DNA of 64,000 bases from Tricholoma matsutake. Taxonomy: Eukaryota; Basidiomycota; Agaricomycetes; Agaricales; Tricholomataceae. A program made the position numbers and the translations under genes. The notes beneath the pieces were generated by a model. That model made no database searches, was not told the DNA's origin, and saw only the letters and a program-made list of their open reading frames with translations. Positions 12,651 through 22,373 of the stretch are shown here, in pieces. Each line of letters starts with the position of its first letter. Position 1 is the first letter of the stretch. The stretch lies in contig AP026538.1 of the NCBI GenBank assembly GCA_026075535.2, positions 13,772,337-13,836,336 on the forward strand, given 5' to 3'.

Positions 12651-13877
12651 AAAAAATGAGCGTTAGCAACAGGATTACTACATACACATTGTATATGCTC
12701 ACTTTAATTGATGATTGTTGGTTCAAACTTAGAATCAGAACCAGCATAATATAGACAAATTGGATGCTTTATATCGGCAGGAGATAATGTTATATACCAA
12801 AGAGGTGCACCAAAATGAGTAACCAAAGACCATATTTCATTTCACATATACTTTTTACTTGTTATTGAGCCTTTGATATTTCCAGATATATGATCTAAAT
12901 CTTTTATAACTTGGAAACAACATTTTTCTTCATCTGTCTCAGGTACAACATGTTCCCCACCTGTCATTTTTTCAATTAACAAATTCAATACATGCTGGTC
13001 AAGGTTTAAAAGTTGGTCAGTAATTGCCTGAAACTTGCTTTTTTCTGCAAACAAAAAACTCTGTGTAGTGCTTGCTTTAATTTGCTCATGGCTAAATGCA
13101 ATAAATGGAAAATTGACATCTATTTGAAATCTCTTGTCATGATACATCAACAAATGTCTTTTATGCTCCTTATCACTTAGATTAGGCACTGAACCAACTC
13201 CTCCAAGGCCATATGGAAATAACCATGGAAACGCTTTTGGATACAATTGAGGATTGTCCCATGCAGACTCAGATTTATCACTATGACCAACAACCAGAAA
13301 TTTTCCTTCTTTGTTTAGATGTTGTAGTGCAAGAGCTTTTATCTTATTAGTAGTCATAGTATCCAACTTTTGGCCTGTCAAACCATGTACTGTATATGCA
13401 CAGTCACTTTTGGTTACACCATCTTCATCATTTATATCATGAAGACTAGATCCTTCTGGTGTTTTATTGCTAGCCATAGGTTTGTACTCAACTGAACAAG
13501 GTGGACTATCTTCTGGATATTCTGCAAGGTTTTTATGAGATATTTCTATATCAGCATAATCAGAATGATTCAACTTTAGCCATTCCAATGCTTTTACTAC
13601 TTGATTTTGTCATACAAGCACTAAGGACTGCTTGTAGTCCTGTTCAGTTGGTTTGCAGGGACCAGTAAAAAAAATTGCAAGTACATCATCCATATCAGCT
13701 CTTGGAGGTGGCAGCCATAGGAATTGGTGTCTCAAATGCAATTGCATTTGCCTTTATTTTCCTTCCACCTGTTGAAATCTTCAGAAAGCAGCACGTATGT
13801 TGTACTCAAGCAATCAATATTTTTTCTACAAAGTGCAGATTTGACAATTCCTCTGGTACATCTCCAAGCCACAATCC
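12651..13877 (-). pseudogene. Helitron N-terminal domain (Helitron_like_N)
   Basis: The main open part is 13588-12842 (248 codons), with YPKAFPWLFPYGLGG and KHLLMYHDKRFQ, typical of the domain in front of Rep in fungal Helitrons. Upstream 13877-13600 reads GLWLGDVPEELSNLHFVEKI and later KANAIAFETPIP, the usual continuation of the DUF6570-like segment, with stops and at least one indel. Just downstream, 12841-12651 carries the GMGSNRHGLYGDTEAYYG sequence leading into the HUH site. Same strand and order as its neighbours. Confidence 0.82.
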
Positions 13878-14389
13878 TCATGCAAGTGCAAGTTTTGGAA
13901 CCTTGTTTGCTCTAAGAGACATGCAACAAGAATTCCAAACATTGTTACACCTGTAGTCTAGAACTGGACCAGTGTGTTCTTTCTTTTTATCAGTCAAGTA
14001 CTTCCTTTCTATGCTAGTTACACCATCTGCTTTCAATACATGCAAATGGTTTTTTATTGTTTTTAATCTGCTTAGCTGACCTACAGGCACTAGCTCACCA
14101 CATACTGCACAGCCTCCTTCTTCCAAATTGGATTTTGACATTTTATTACATGCTCCAGCAACAATTTCTTGAGCAAGTCTTTCAGTTAATGGCTCTGGTG
14201 GAAATGAAACCTGTAGGTCATCTGTAGCATTCAGAATATCAATTTTATTCTTATGCACATTATCTTCTTCGACTTGTTGTTTTTTCTTATTGGTTCTATA
14301 GCATTGAGTATGACATGGTTTAGCTGCTTCAATTGATAGGACTGTAAGTAGTACATAACATTGTGGACATGAATGATTGTGTAAAGCAT
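13878..14389 (-). pseudogene. Helitron zinc/DUF6570-like segment
   Basis: Open 14258-13878 with CAVCGELVPVGQLSRL, a C-x2-C zinc-ribbon half-site, then CCMSLRANKVPKLALA, matching the N-terminal zinc segment of fungal Helitron proteins as I remember it. Upstream, 14389-14270 has NHSCPQCYVLLTV. Coding sequence is cut at 14389/14390 by the 426-bp insertion and resumes at 14826. Confidence 0.72.
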
Positions 14390-14394
14390 CCTGC

Positions 14395-14820
14395 TATAAG
14401 GGCAACCTAAGCCTCTAGCAAAGGGAAATCCGAAGTTAAAATTATACTACATAATACAGGCATTGGGGACACACCTAGCAAAGGGAAATCCGAAGAGAAA
14501 ACTCTAAGGATCCCCTTGCTGATGCCCAGTATATGTGAAGACGACAAAAATCAAATATAATCTAAAAATAGAAAAAGGCGGAGATAGGTGGATCAAGGCC
14601 GCTGAATGACATCATACCAAGGGGTATGTGTCGGAAGGGGTACTCCGCCTCTAAATATAAAAGTGTCAACATGTACAAACATGATAGCAAGGGAAAGTTA
14701 GTAATAAAATCCGGAAAAATCATAGAAAATGAAGAATAGAAGGAAATGAGGTGGGGAAAAATATAGGATGAACATAAAAAATAGGAAAAACACACAGGGC
14801 ACCCCCCTAGTCCCCTTACA
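14395..14820. mobile_element. 426-bp MITE inside the Helitron
   Basis: Flanked by the exact 5-bp target duplication CCTGC (14390-14394 and 14821-14825). Ends TATAAGGGCAACC and, from the other side, TGTAAGGGGACTA form short imperfect inverted repeats. Removing it with one CCTGC rejoins the Helitron reading. It holds no gene, but the 21-mer CTAGCAAAGGGAAATCCGAA(G) appears twice, about 55-60 bases apart. Confidence 0.78.
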
Positions 14821-14825
14821 CCTGC

Positions 14826-15214
14826 AATGCTTTGTTAGTACTACAAGATCCTGGAGAACAACTATGCAACCTTGCCATTTTTTGTAGAGTTGATACCGAG
14901 AGATGACAGGTGAGTTCCTTTAATGGCATGTTGACATGAACAAACTGGCTAGGTGGATACTGGAGTAGTAGACCAACATCATTAACATGATCAGCATATT
15001 TGAATGCATTTTCTGTGATGTCTAGTTGATTTTGATCTCGTGGTAGCATATATGGCTCCAACTCTGCATAAGAAAACACATGAGCTTGATGTCCACCAAT
15101 GCTATGATGTTTAAAGTGGGGTACTGAAGATCTGATTTGGAAGGGTCTGAGAAAACATCTACTATTGCGCAACCTGACAAGATTTGAACACATGTTGTCT
15201 TTTTTTCCCATCAA
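14826..15214 (-). pseudogene. Helitron far N-terminal region
   Basis: Open frame with HSIGGHQAHVFSYAELEPYM and LHSCSPGSC. It continues the Helitron protein beyond the MITE and resembles N-terminal extensions of Agaricomycete Helitron proteins as I remember them. The true start is not identified; 15215 upward has another long open frame on - (to 16079) whose translation I do not recognise. Confidence 0.5.
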
Positions 15215-17151
15215 CTACACAGGAGGAGGACACATTAAGTCTGCTTTTTAAATACAGCCTTTTCAATTGGGTTATTATCATAGCACCAGAGTATACAGCA
15301 ACTGAGTGCACATGTACAATGGTCCAATAATAAGAAAACAAAGGCAGATGTGGGATGACATATCCATTACATTGAAGACCAGCTAATAAATCAACCTGAG
15401 AAGACCTTGTCATTAAACATAAATGAGTATATCTTTTCAATCTTCTGAATTGAAGTTGTGCCATGCTAGTACAAAGTAGCATTTGAAAGTGATGTTTACA
15501 CATGGTATTTTGTCTCAACAATAATGACAACTTCCACACCCTGAAAGAAACACTAACTGCAGGCATGGTGTTCAGAGAAACAATCCAACTCTGTACTTGT
15601 AACAGTGAGACCAACATATTCATCATACATCGTCTCATATTTTGGAGCAACACACATATGTGTAGCCACATAATAGACCAAGACTCAATAGCAATGCCTT
15701 GCATCTGATATAGATGTTTTTTAGTCCCCTGAACTAACAGATCCCAGTTACTTGGCAAAAATAACAGCTCAAAAGATAGTTCACACTTCAAGCTGAAAGT
15801 CCATGGATATTGAATGGACAGGTGTTTATCAAATATACTAAGTGCTAGAGGAACACAGCATAATTTGGACTGGCTAGGCCAACTGATATTTGCATGTGGT
15901 GCAAGCACAGAATTAATATTCAAGTCAAAATGTTCTATATAAGAAACAGGCCATTCAGGCTGCAAGATGAACCCATTGGGAACATCCACATGGGTGGTAT
16001 GCAAAATGCCCTCATTGGGGGTGTATACATGAGCAGTATACAGAAAGCCCTCATTTGGGGAGGCTACACATTGGGCCAAACTCCTGCCTTCAAGGAAGGA
16101 ACCTGTAAGCAGTGTGTGTCATTCAAAAATACACAACCTCAAGCAAGAAAAAGGGTCAAAGTCTTCATAAGATATGTTATTGATAAACTATACATGAACA
16201 AATAGCACAGATTACATACCACAGATCCGGGTAGATGTAAGAGGCCATGATTCATTGCAGAATCTTGGTGCAGTGACCTGTACAGAGCCATGAGCGGCAG
16301 TAGATTCAAACAAACTGCCTAAATTTTGCAACATCAGCAATAAACATACAAGAACAGACTGAGCAGAATGGTACCACTATGCAACATCAAGGTTTGCAAG
16401 TTGTCAGCCAGACCATGTTCAGTGTAATCATCATCTGAAAAATGCAATGACTCGGATCAAAGACAGAACTTGCTTATCGAAATGTTGATTGTCATGCATG
16501 ACTCACAGCAAGAGACGATAAAAATGCAGCATAGAGGCAAAAAGGCGATGAGAGAGAGATATTTGAATAGCAGCATGGTGGTTCGCAACAGAGGATAAAT
16601 TTAGCGCTGAAAGTGGTGCCACCCATCAAGTGTTGCATTCAAATGGAAACTTCCGGACTGCATGTGACCCAGTACTATCATGGCCCAGGTGTCACAAAAT
16701 CACCTAGTGTTGCAAAATTGCCTCATAAAGCACAACTACACTAGCTACAACCTCAAGGCTTGTAGATCGTATGTATTTATGCATAATAGATTGGCTTGTC
16801 TTTTTATTTTGTATGATCACATTGAATAGCGCTTGCTGCAGACACATGTATAGCAAAAATCTAGTGTAATGGAATCTTTTGGTCTCGGGTTTATGATTCA
16901 TTGAACATAAAGCAAGATCCTTCGACAGACATGTTCTTACACTACTCAAGTACCTATTTCAAATTTTATTGGGGCAATAAGTGCATGTTCTTGCATAGAT
17001 AAATGGTTTCTGGTTGGGTGTGACAATTCAGTGCTCAGTTGTAACTCTGACCCTGTCTGACGCACATTGAGTGCATGCCTGTGAGCAGAAAGAAAAAGGC
17101 GACACAACTCAGAAAACGACCTCAGCAACAGCAGTGCTGAATTCTCATTGC
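15215..17151. other. No gene securely recognised
   Basis: The long minus-strand open frame at 15162-16079 may be N-terminal Helitron sequence or chance. It has a direct repeat, CCNAAYGNGGGNNTNNTACA-like, near its start (15975-16070). 16200-17150 contains no convincing coding sequence, RNA gene or repeat. Confidence 0.35.
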
Positions 17152-17640
17152 CTTACAAGTGGCGAGGGACAGAAGCAATTTGATGCTGAGCTCACGACAA
17201 AGAAGGCAAAGAAACAGAAGGAAGCCAATGCGAAGGTCTGAAGAGAGGCTTCAAAAGCTGCTAAGCAAGCAGAGTGGACAATGCGTGGCCCTACACAAGC
17301 TTTCTCTGGCGCACTATCTGGCAAGAACAAGGACGATCTCATAGAAATAGCTGAGGCATTGGGTTTGTCATTGACAGGCGAGAATGGCAAGCATTATATG
17401 AACACAGAGCTCATTTTGGCTATCAGGGAACATCTCGCAGCTCACCCTGAACTGAAGGATAGTGCTTGTTTTGCTGGCCTGTTCAGTGGGCGAGGACAAC
17501 GATGTGGTGCAGATCAGACTGAACACGAAAATGAACCTCCCATTGCATTGACCACACATTCTTTCACTAGCCTTCGATACCCCACTCAGCTGTTACATGG
17601 CCTGCCACCTCTTCTCAGTGTAACTTTGGTGCACCTCTGA
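17152..17640 (+). pseudogene. SAP-like domain protein remnant
   Basis: An Ala/Lys-rich coiled-coil-like start (KKAKKQKEANAK) is followed by an in-frame TGA near 17238, then by an open frame from 17281. This contains KNKDDLIEIAEALGLSL and LILAIREHLAAHPELKDS, a helix-loop-helix pattern like the SAP DNA-binding motif. The tail after residue 85 is low complexity and probably not genuine coding. No start was found. SAP-like proteins of this form are common near Agaricomycete transposons (recalled, not checked). Function unknown. Confidence 0.5.
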
Positions 17641-18257
17641 CAAATGTCAGCACTGCTCAAATCCCTTTCCCACCCAACCTTGCATTATCACCCGATACAC
17701 TGTGCCCATCAGCCTCCTTTCCCCCAGCCTGTCAACTATCCTGTTAACCCCCATATTAATGTTTATAATTCATATAATCAGGCCTCTGGTTCAAATACAT
17801 ACCTGCATTGATGACTACCATTCACTAGACCACCATAGATCTTGTATTTTTAGCACATATAACATGTAGTTTAGCACATAGCAAGCACATAGAGATTAGT
17901 ATATGCAACACATTTCCAGAAGTAAAACTGCGAGAATAGCAAATGTTGTCAATGTTCTTCATGCATGTCGATGGCTGCTGAAGCAGAAATTGAAAATCTA
18001 CTGTGACCTGGCTGTGACAAAATTTGCAACACTAGTTGAATTTCTTGTCTGCCATCTTTCTCTACATCTACATAACATAAAAATATACTGACAACAGGGG
18101 CTTAAATCTAACATAGTAGGCTACATTTTACTCTCTTACATTAAAGGATTTCATGTAGCCATTGTAGAGATACAAAAAAATTTGCAACACCCAAGCAGTG
18201 ATAGTATATCCACACTGCATTATGATTGAGCATGCAAACCTAGGGACTACAAGTAAT
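17641..18257. other. No gene recognised
   Basis: AT-rich spacer. Only short frames, no RNA gene or inverted repeat noted. Confidence 0.4.
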
Positions 18258-19248
18258 TTACATGATAAAACGAGTACTATTCGATCCATGTGTTATTCCA
18301 CAGTACTGGTTCATTGTGGGACCGGCAAATATCATTAACATGGAAGTAAGCAAACTACACAGCTGGATTGAAGAATAGAACCAGGGTATGAAAAGCAGGC
18401 AAAGTATACTGGCACTCCAAGATGGTGCCATAATGGCCAATAAACTCTGAGTTGCCTGAAAGATCTTCTCCAATGATGACAACCCTCTGTCCTGGCACAG
18501 TCCGAATCAGCTGAGCCACCAGAGTAGAAATGGCACCTTCCCTCTCCGTCATTGTTTCCAGAGTTATGTAGTTTAAGGGAAATTTGATTTGAGTTGCGTT
18601 GAGCCCCAGCTTAACAGTGGTCGAGCTTTGAATTCCTTTCAGGGGAGCAGTTATTACCAAAAAACCTTGGCAGTCTTCATATTTCCCTCCTCAATAGTAG
18701 ACACCTTGCTTGGTACCTTGAATAACAACATCTAGGCATCTGTTTACTAAGCATTCATCAAGAAGCCATTCCCCTTTCATAATTAAGTCTAAAGCACTAT
18801 ATATGGATGTGACTGCTCACCAGGCTTCCACTTAGAAACAATTGAATCTGGTAAATGTGAACTTGGATCCCATGCTGGAGACAGTGGGCCTTCAATGGAG
18901 GTATGCGCTGGCATTGTTGGTTTTTGTACTGGTCCAGTCGACAGTTTATCACTTGGAATCAGTTTATCTCTTGGAATCCACACCGCCTTCAGCAGCAGTA
19001 ATCCAGAGCTTGGATATTCTAGCTGGTCAGTGCAAGAGACTTATTGTACATTGACTTACAATAGCTCCATGACATCATCGCTGTCCAATTCTACAATAGT
19101 CTTCACTGCTTGAGAATTGACCCTAACAGAAACCCTAAGTTTCCCTGTGGTGAAGTCGGGCATTGAGCTGATTACTGTTCCTTTGTGGCTCTTCAAACTT
19201 CCCTTGATGATAGACTTGCATTTCCCAAAATCAATCTCCTCTATGCGG
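18258..19248 (-). pseudogene. Spt5-like gene, C-terminal piece
   Basis: 19248-19056 carries a KOW motif (KGSLKSHKGTVISSM). 18983-18789 ends in GPLSPAWDPSSHLPD, close to the TPAWDPSS linker typical of Spt5. 18660-18355 holds a final KOW (RVVIIGEDLSGNSEFIGHYG). The pieces are in different frames and are probably joined by introns. The last base before the LTR is 19248. Confidence 0.7.
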
Positions 19249-20261
19249 TGATGATGCTCAACCCAGAAACTCAACCAAAACCAACTAAACTGGTCTTAGG
19301 AGATATAACACAAGTCAGAGTAAGGTTGCGAGGTAGTACTGAATATCACCATGCTATCCAAAGGCTGGCAAATGTACTGTAAAATGTTGCGAAGCAGTAT
19401 TAGGCTGTGCAAAGTTCTGCAAAGCTGTCTGAAGTAGCACGAAACACTACAATAGTACAAAGCATTCTGAAATGATACAAAAGAGTTTAGCAGTGATGTG
19501 AAGGGGTTCGAGAATCTCCGAAATGGTTCAACAAGTTTGGTAGATGGTGACGATAGTTAAAGGTGAGATAAGAGACGATGACACAGTAGATAGACGATTG
19601 ACAAAAGTTTCAAGAAACTTATGTAGTGAAACGACATAGTTTGCAGAGTACTTGAGCGAGTTCGGACTAAGACTGGGCTAAGACTCAAGAGTTAAACCCT
19701 TAAGCCAGACGATAGGCGATGTGGGAAGATGATTTCTTGTTGTATCGACAGTAAATACACCAAACTATATATGTTTTAGAGAGATAGTACTAAAAAGGTA
19801 AAAGGCCATGAGGCAAAACATGTGGTAAACATCAGGCAGTGAACAAGGTGTTGAAATCACAAAGTAAATGAGAAAATGATAAGAAAGAAATGTGCCATAT
19901 ACATGATATGTCAAATCTCCTTGTCTTGTGGTTCCAATAAATCATGAATATGTTGAAAAGCACCTCAATGTGCACTAAGTTGCTAGCCATTGTGTCTCCT
20001 CATGTTTGTAGTGGTGGGAACACAATGCATTAGTGTGTGTAATGGTGGGAACGTGTGTTCAAGGTTCAGTACGATAGGACTATGGCGGCAGAAGTCATTC
20101 AAAATGGATTGAAGTCTTTCAAAACGTTTTGAAGTGTCATTTCATTGTTTCATGTGTTTGTAGGCATTCATAAGCATTTGTGAAATCGTAGGACTTTGGG
20201 AAGGAGGTGTCCAAGTGTGATTTCTTGTTTTCAGAGCTCTGCTGCCATAGTGGGCCTATCA
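19249..20261 (-). repeat. 3' LTR (in element sense), Gypsy copy B
   Basis: On + it starts TGATGATGCTCAACCC and ends GTGGGCCTATCA, so TG..CA on both strands. It is homologous along its length to 28103-29102. Many differences are CG in one copy versus TG or CA in the other. Confidence 0.93.
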
Positions 20262-20272
20262 TCCTCCCCCTT
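20262..20272 (-). other. Polypurine tract, Gypsy copy B
   Basis: Reads AAGGGGGAGGA on -, abutting the LTR, identical to the tract of copy A at 4737-4747. Confidence 0.85.
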
Positions 20273-20429
20273 ACTGAAATCCTGACTGTCCCAGTCAGCC
20301 GATCGGAGTCATGTGCAGAATGTGTGATTGATTTGAAAATAAAGGTAACTCGAAAACCTTGCTCTTTTTCTCTAATCTTCAAGTTGAACTCATCTCTTAC
20401 ATCCTCTGATCATATCGCTACTCCTCGAA

Positions 20430-21365
20430 GTTGAACACAACATCCTCGAACACACAAAGTCCATGCATGAAGTTGGCAAGGTGGAAGATATTGATTTCAA
20501 AGTTTGGGGGCAAGATTTTTGTGAGAAAATGGTGAGTGTTGACATGTTTTCTGAGATGGCTTTAGATGCTAACAATTTTTTGTAGTACAAATATGACAAT
20601 CTCGTAGACGATGTCAAGGAATCCCATTCACAGGCTGTTCAAAAGGTCATGGATGAGGTATTTGATCTGTATGCTCCTCTGGCACGTCGGGAGTGGCTTT
20701 CTTGGGGCTCTGAGGTCCTATTCCAGGACCTAGCAGACCAGGTCAAACGAGAGGAGGAAGAGGCCAGGGCTGCTCAGGTGAAGGCTGAGGCAGAGGCAAA
20801 AGCGCTGGAGGAAGCAGCAGAGGTGGAGGCAAAGCTTCAGTAGGAGGCGGAAGCATTTCGGTGCAAGGCAGCGGTGGCGAAAGCTGCCAAGCTCAACAAA
20901 TGATGGAAGGCTCTCAAGTCTACTCGAGCTATTCTCATCACTGAGGTTTGGGTGAAGACAATATTGAAAGACAATCTGAAGAGGTGAAATATAGCATTGC
21001 AGGCAGAAAGTGAGGTGATTTGGGTAGCAGAAATTGGGGAGGAGGATCAGGAGGTGGATGAAGACCCAGTCGTTATCCTGGGCACCCAAAAGCGGCAGGC
21101 TATGGAGGAGGATCTCGACGAAGATGATGACGACAGCAAACAAGGAATCACCACTAAACAAGCAAGATTCAAGGAGGGGGGACTTCTCGAGTTTGAAGGA
21201 CCAGTAAGTCATATGAAAAGTTTTGCAGGGATTTTGAAACTAATGAAACACCTGTTGTGTGATTGATGCTCTGGCTTCAAGAGCTGGCCCATGTGCATCG
21301 TGGACAAAAGAGCAGCAAAGTGCCACGAATGCATGCAAGAATCACAAGGGTGCTATTGGGAGGGT
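20430..21365 (+). pseudogene. Antisense extra gene of the Gypsy element, Zn2Cys6-like, copy B
   Basis: Homologue of 3315-4661, again convergent with pol and next to the polypurine tract. Exon 1 has EDIDFKVWGQDFCEKM, with intron 20532-20585 (GTGAGT..GTAG) at the same place. Then come LYAPLARREWLSWGSEVLF and a Glu/Ala-rich coiled coil (REEEEARAAQVKAEAEAKAL), an acidic stretch (DLDEDDDDSKQ) and a GTAAGT donor at 21204, the same site as in copy A. The cysteine cluster C-D-stop-C..GCYWEG follows at 21258-21365. The second-intron acceptor AG is lost, the cluster has a TGA, and the start codon is not seen. It is cut at about 21365 by a foreign retroelement fragment. Confidence 0.72.
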
Positions 21366-21968
21366 GTGCGAGGTGAAGAAAGCACATGATGACATGATGC
21401 AACACCCAGATCGTACTTGAGCATGCACTCCAGAGTACAAAGTTGGTGACTTGGTGTGGCTAAGTACCAAGGACCTGAATATTCCATGACCTTCGAGGAG
21501 ACTTATGGAGAAACAAGTTGGCCCATATGCGATCTCTAAAGTAATCTTGCCTAATGTGGTAGTGCTAAAATTACCCCAATCATTCAAGATTGATCCTGAG
21601 ATTAATGTATCCTGCCTACACCCTTACCACCCGCCCACTATTCCTGGCCAACAAACTACTCCGCAACCTCTGATAATAGTAGAAGGTGCTCCAGAATACA
21701 TAGTTGAAGAAATTCTAGACTCATGTCTTCGACGGAACAAATTGGAGTTCTTAATAAAGTGGAAAAACTATACCGATGAAAATAATTCATAGGAGCCTGA
21801 AGAGAATTGTAAGCGAGCACGCAACATGATTGCCCAATTCTTGAAACATAATCCAAATGCTCCACATTGCATTGCAAGAATGGTGTATGAGGGGATGAGA
21901 CTCCGGCCTTACCAAAATTTCACAGAGGGGACAGACACAATATTTTCTCACCTGGAAGTCGAGGCATA
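21366..21968 (+). pseudogene. Chromovirus integrase C-terminus with chromodomain (fragment)
   Basis: A different Gypsy lineage from copies A and B. 21366-21500 has YKVGDLVWLSTKDL, the integrase C-terminal barrel, then MEKQVGPYAISKV and HPYHPPTIPGQQ. A chromodomain is at about 21697-21850 (EYIVEEILDS, KLEFLIKWKNY), which in this lineage targets integration to modified histones. A TAG at 21790 (where W is usual) and TGA codons at 21418 and 21487 break it. The 5' part is absent. Its 3' LTR follows at 21981. Confidence 0.8.
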
Positions 21969-21980
21969 AAAGGGGGGTAA

Positions 21981-22373
21981 TGTTAGGAAACCACCCCATT
22001 ACCTAATAAAATTTCATTTTTATTTTATTATGTCGAATTATGCTACATGACACCAAATGATGCTACACTTTGATAGTGTGAGAATTTTATTTTGCACGCA
22101 TCAATATGTACATGCATGTACGAGTGCGTCGGTAACAACAATGTACAATATATGTAACATAGTATATAAACCCTAAATATACACCTAGGGGACTCCAGTT
22201 GTGTTCTCTTAGGTATTCCACCTACACTTGCAGTGTGAAAGGCCTATCTCAACAAACTCACCTATTAATAACCCCTCACATCAAAACCATCAGTTCCCCC
22301 ATCACGCCCGCAGATCCCGCCCCCTTCTTGTAGAGAGAACCTGCACAGTCTTAGGCAGGGTGTCGCCCTAACA
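21981..22373 (+). repeat. LTR of the chromovirus fragment
   Basis: Begins TGTTAGG after the purine run AAAAGGGGGGTAA (21968-21980) and ends CCTAACA, giving a 7-bp terminal inversion, about 393 bp. A mushroom-type short LTR next to a chromodomain end. Confidence 0.82.

Larger units (their letters stand above)
7839..15214 (-). mobile_element. Helitron (Rep/Helicase rolling-circle transposon) relic
   Basis: The single-ORF-type fungal Helitron is read right to left: N-terminal region, zinc/DUF6570-like segment, Helitron_like_N, HUH Rep nuclease, Pif1-type helicase, and a C-terminal cysteine-protease-like segment. From 12610 to 7839 it stays in one minus frame, interrupted by in-frame stops (mostly TGA), by a 20-bp duplication just upstream and by a 426-bp insertion at 14395-14820. 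Neither the 5' TC nor the 3' CTRR terminus was identified, so the limits given are coding limits. Confidence 0.85.

Noticed and set aside
15162..16079. 305-codon minus-strand frame as a real protein
   Set aside because: The translation shows no family features, is Leu/Ser/Cys-rich, and overlaps the better-supported frame 14826-15214; left unassigned.
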